Source: Psychrobacter urativorans | Lineage (GTDB): Bacteria > Pseudomonadota > Gammaproteobacteria > Pseudomonadales > Moraxellaceae | Assembly: GCF_904846695.1 (NCBI RefSeq) | Contig: NZ_CAJHBR010000012.1 | Coordinates: forward strand, 1-64,000 | Length of the DNA stretch: 64,000 bases | Reading direction: 5' to 3' | In this document: positions 63,545-64,000 of the stretch, piece by piece | Position numbering within the stretch: the first letter of the stretch is position 1 | Layout of the letters: each line of letters begins with the position of its first letter | Made by a program: the position numbers and the translations under genes | The notes under the pieces: generated by a model | Database searches by the model: none | Told to the model about the DNA's origin: nothing | What the model saw: only the letters and a program-made list of their open reading frames with translations

Positions 63545-63781
63545 GGTGATCCTATTATTTTCTATTTATTCAAATGTTACTATAATCAGCCTAGACCATT
63601 AAATAAATAGCTATAAAGTAATGCTTGCCTATTATGCCTACCTAGCGCTTATCCTGTAATGCGGTTGAGCCAGTAAGCATACATTGCAACATAGCAGGTA
63701 ATAAGCTGGCTTTGCTCGCTATCTTGATTATCAGGCTCATATTTATGTAATTTACTGCACCAAAAGGTCAGCCTAAACTGA

Positions 63782-64000
63782 TCAAGCATAATTTTGCATA
63801 ATAGGATTCAATACCCCTTGAATGCCTTGCTCTTCAATGGTGCCAGTAATGAGGTTGGCACGCTCCTTCAGCTCGTCTTTAGCATCACCCATTGCCACTG
63901 CAAAGCCGACTAAATCAAACATTTCTAAATCATTGAGCCCATCGCCAAATGCCATGCAGTCAGCGGCATCAATACCGAAATGAGCGCATACATCTAAAAT
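63782..64000 (-). CDS. Cof-type HAD family phosphatase, paralogue (C-terminal part)
   Basis: The last 73 codons of a second HAD phosphatase run in from the window end to a TGA (complement of 63782-63784). The visible part aligns without gaps to the neighbouring copy: ILDVCAHFGIDAADCMAFGD and then GLNDLEMFDLVGFAVAMGD, with about 80 percent identity by eye over 64 residues. Motif IV is intact (GDGLND). The C-terminal ten residues diverge. The rest of the gene lies beyond 64000. Confidence 0.85.
   Translation of the reverse strand: MLDVCAHFGIDAADCMAFGDGLNDLEMFDLVGFAVAMGDAKDELKERANLITGTIEEQGIQGVLNPIMQNYA

Overview
The window looks like a chromosomal segment of a Psychrobacter-like gammaproteobacterium (Moraxellaceae). 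The base composition is moderately AT-rich. The gene orders ibaG-murA-hisG-hisD-hisC, rpsL-rpsG-fusA-tuf, tRNA-Trp-secE-nusG-rplKAJL-rpoBC and mrcA/pilMNOPQ-aroK-aroB-gltBD are those of Moraxellaceae and pseudomonads. The protein sequences resemble Psychrobacter homologues, including Ser/Asn/Asp-rich insertions in otherwise conserved enzymes. The genus assignment is inference from pattern recognition, not a database search.

Layout. 1-0.5 kb: the right end of an IS3-family element has cut rsmI, leaving only its N-terminal part. 0.7-3.6 kb: yraN, a BON-domain lipoprotein (dolP-like) and a secreted or membrane-anchored alpha/beta hydrolase. 3.8-9.7 kb: ibaG, murA, hisG, hisD, hisC and a DUF523 gene. 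9.8-12.8 kb (minus strand): fabB followed 3 bp later by pabB. 13.4-14.8 kb: an EcsC-family protein with a repetitive charged tail. 15.1-20.2 kb: the str operon (S12, S7, EF-G, EF-Tu).

20.4-24.7 kb is the accessory island between tuf and tRNA-Trp. It holds an unknown AT-rich lipoprotein and a decayed paralogue of a second lipoprotein. Next comes a 5'-truncated CdiA/hemagglutinin-type polymorphic toxin with DUF637-like and VENN regions, then an intact candidate immunity gene, a short coding remnant and the intact lipoprotein paralogue. The toxin's last domain reads like a cytidine-deaminase-fold effector. Its active site appears broken three ways: HAE to HAG, a frameshift, and a stop in the second Cys of the CxxC motif. 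Correcting the frame places the toxin stop 19 bp before the immunity start codon.

24.9-38.1 kb is the tRNA-Trp, secE, nusG, ribosomal protein and RNA polymerase cluster. It has a recognisable L10 leader before rplJ and a terminator-like attenuator between rplL and rpoB. 38.3-50.6 kb: a DUF6586-like gene, PBP1A (minus) divergent from the type IV pilus alignment operon pilMNOPQ, then aroK, aroB and a SPOR-like membrane protein. 51.5-57.6 kb: glutamate synthase gltB and gltD. 57.8-64 kb: a FUSC-family membrane protein, a polyamine-binding lipoprotein (minus), an SDR oxidoreductase, small unknown genes among repeat-like DNA, and a tandem pair of Cof-type HAD phosphatases, the second cut by the window end.

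Most of the window is conserved housekeeping DNA: translation, transcription, peptidoglycan, histidine, fatty acid, folate, shikimate and glutamate metabolism, and pilus assembly. The toxin-immunity remnant is the clear candidate for something not previously described.
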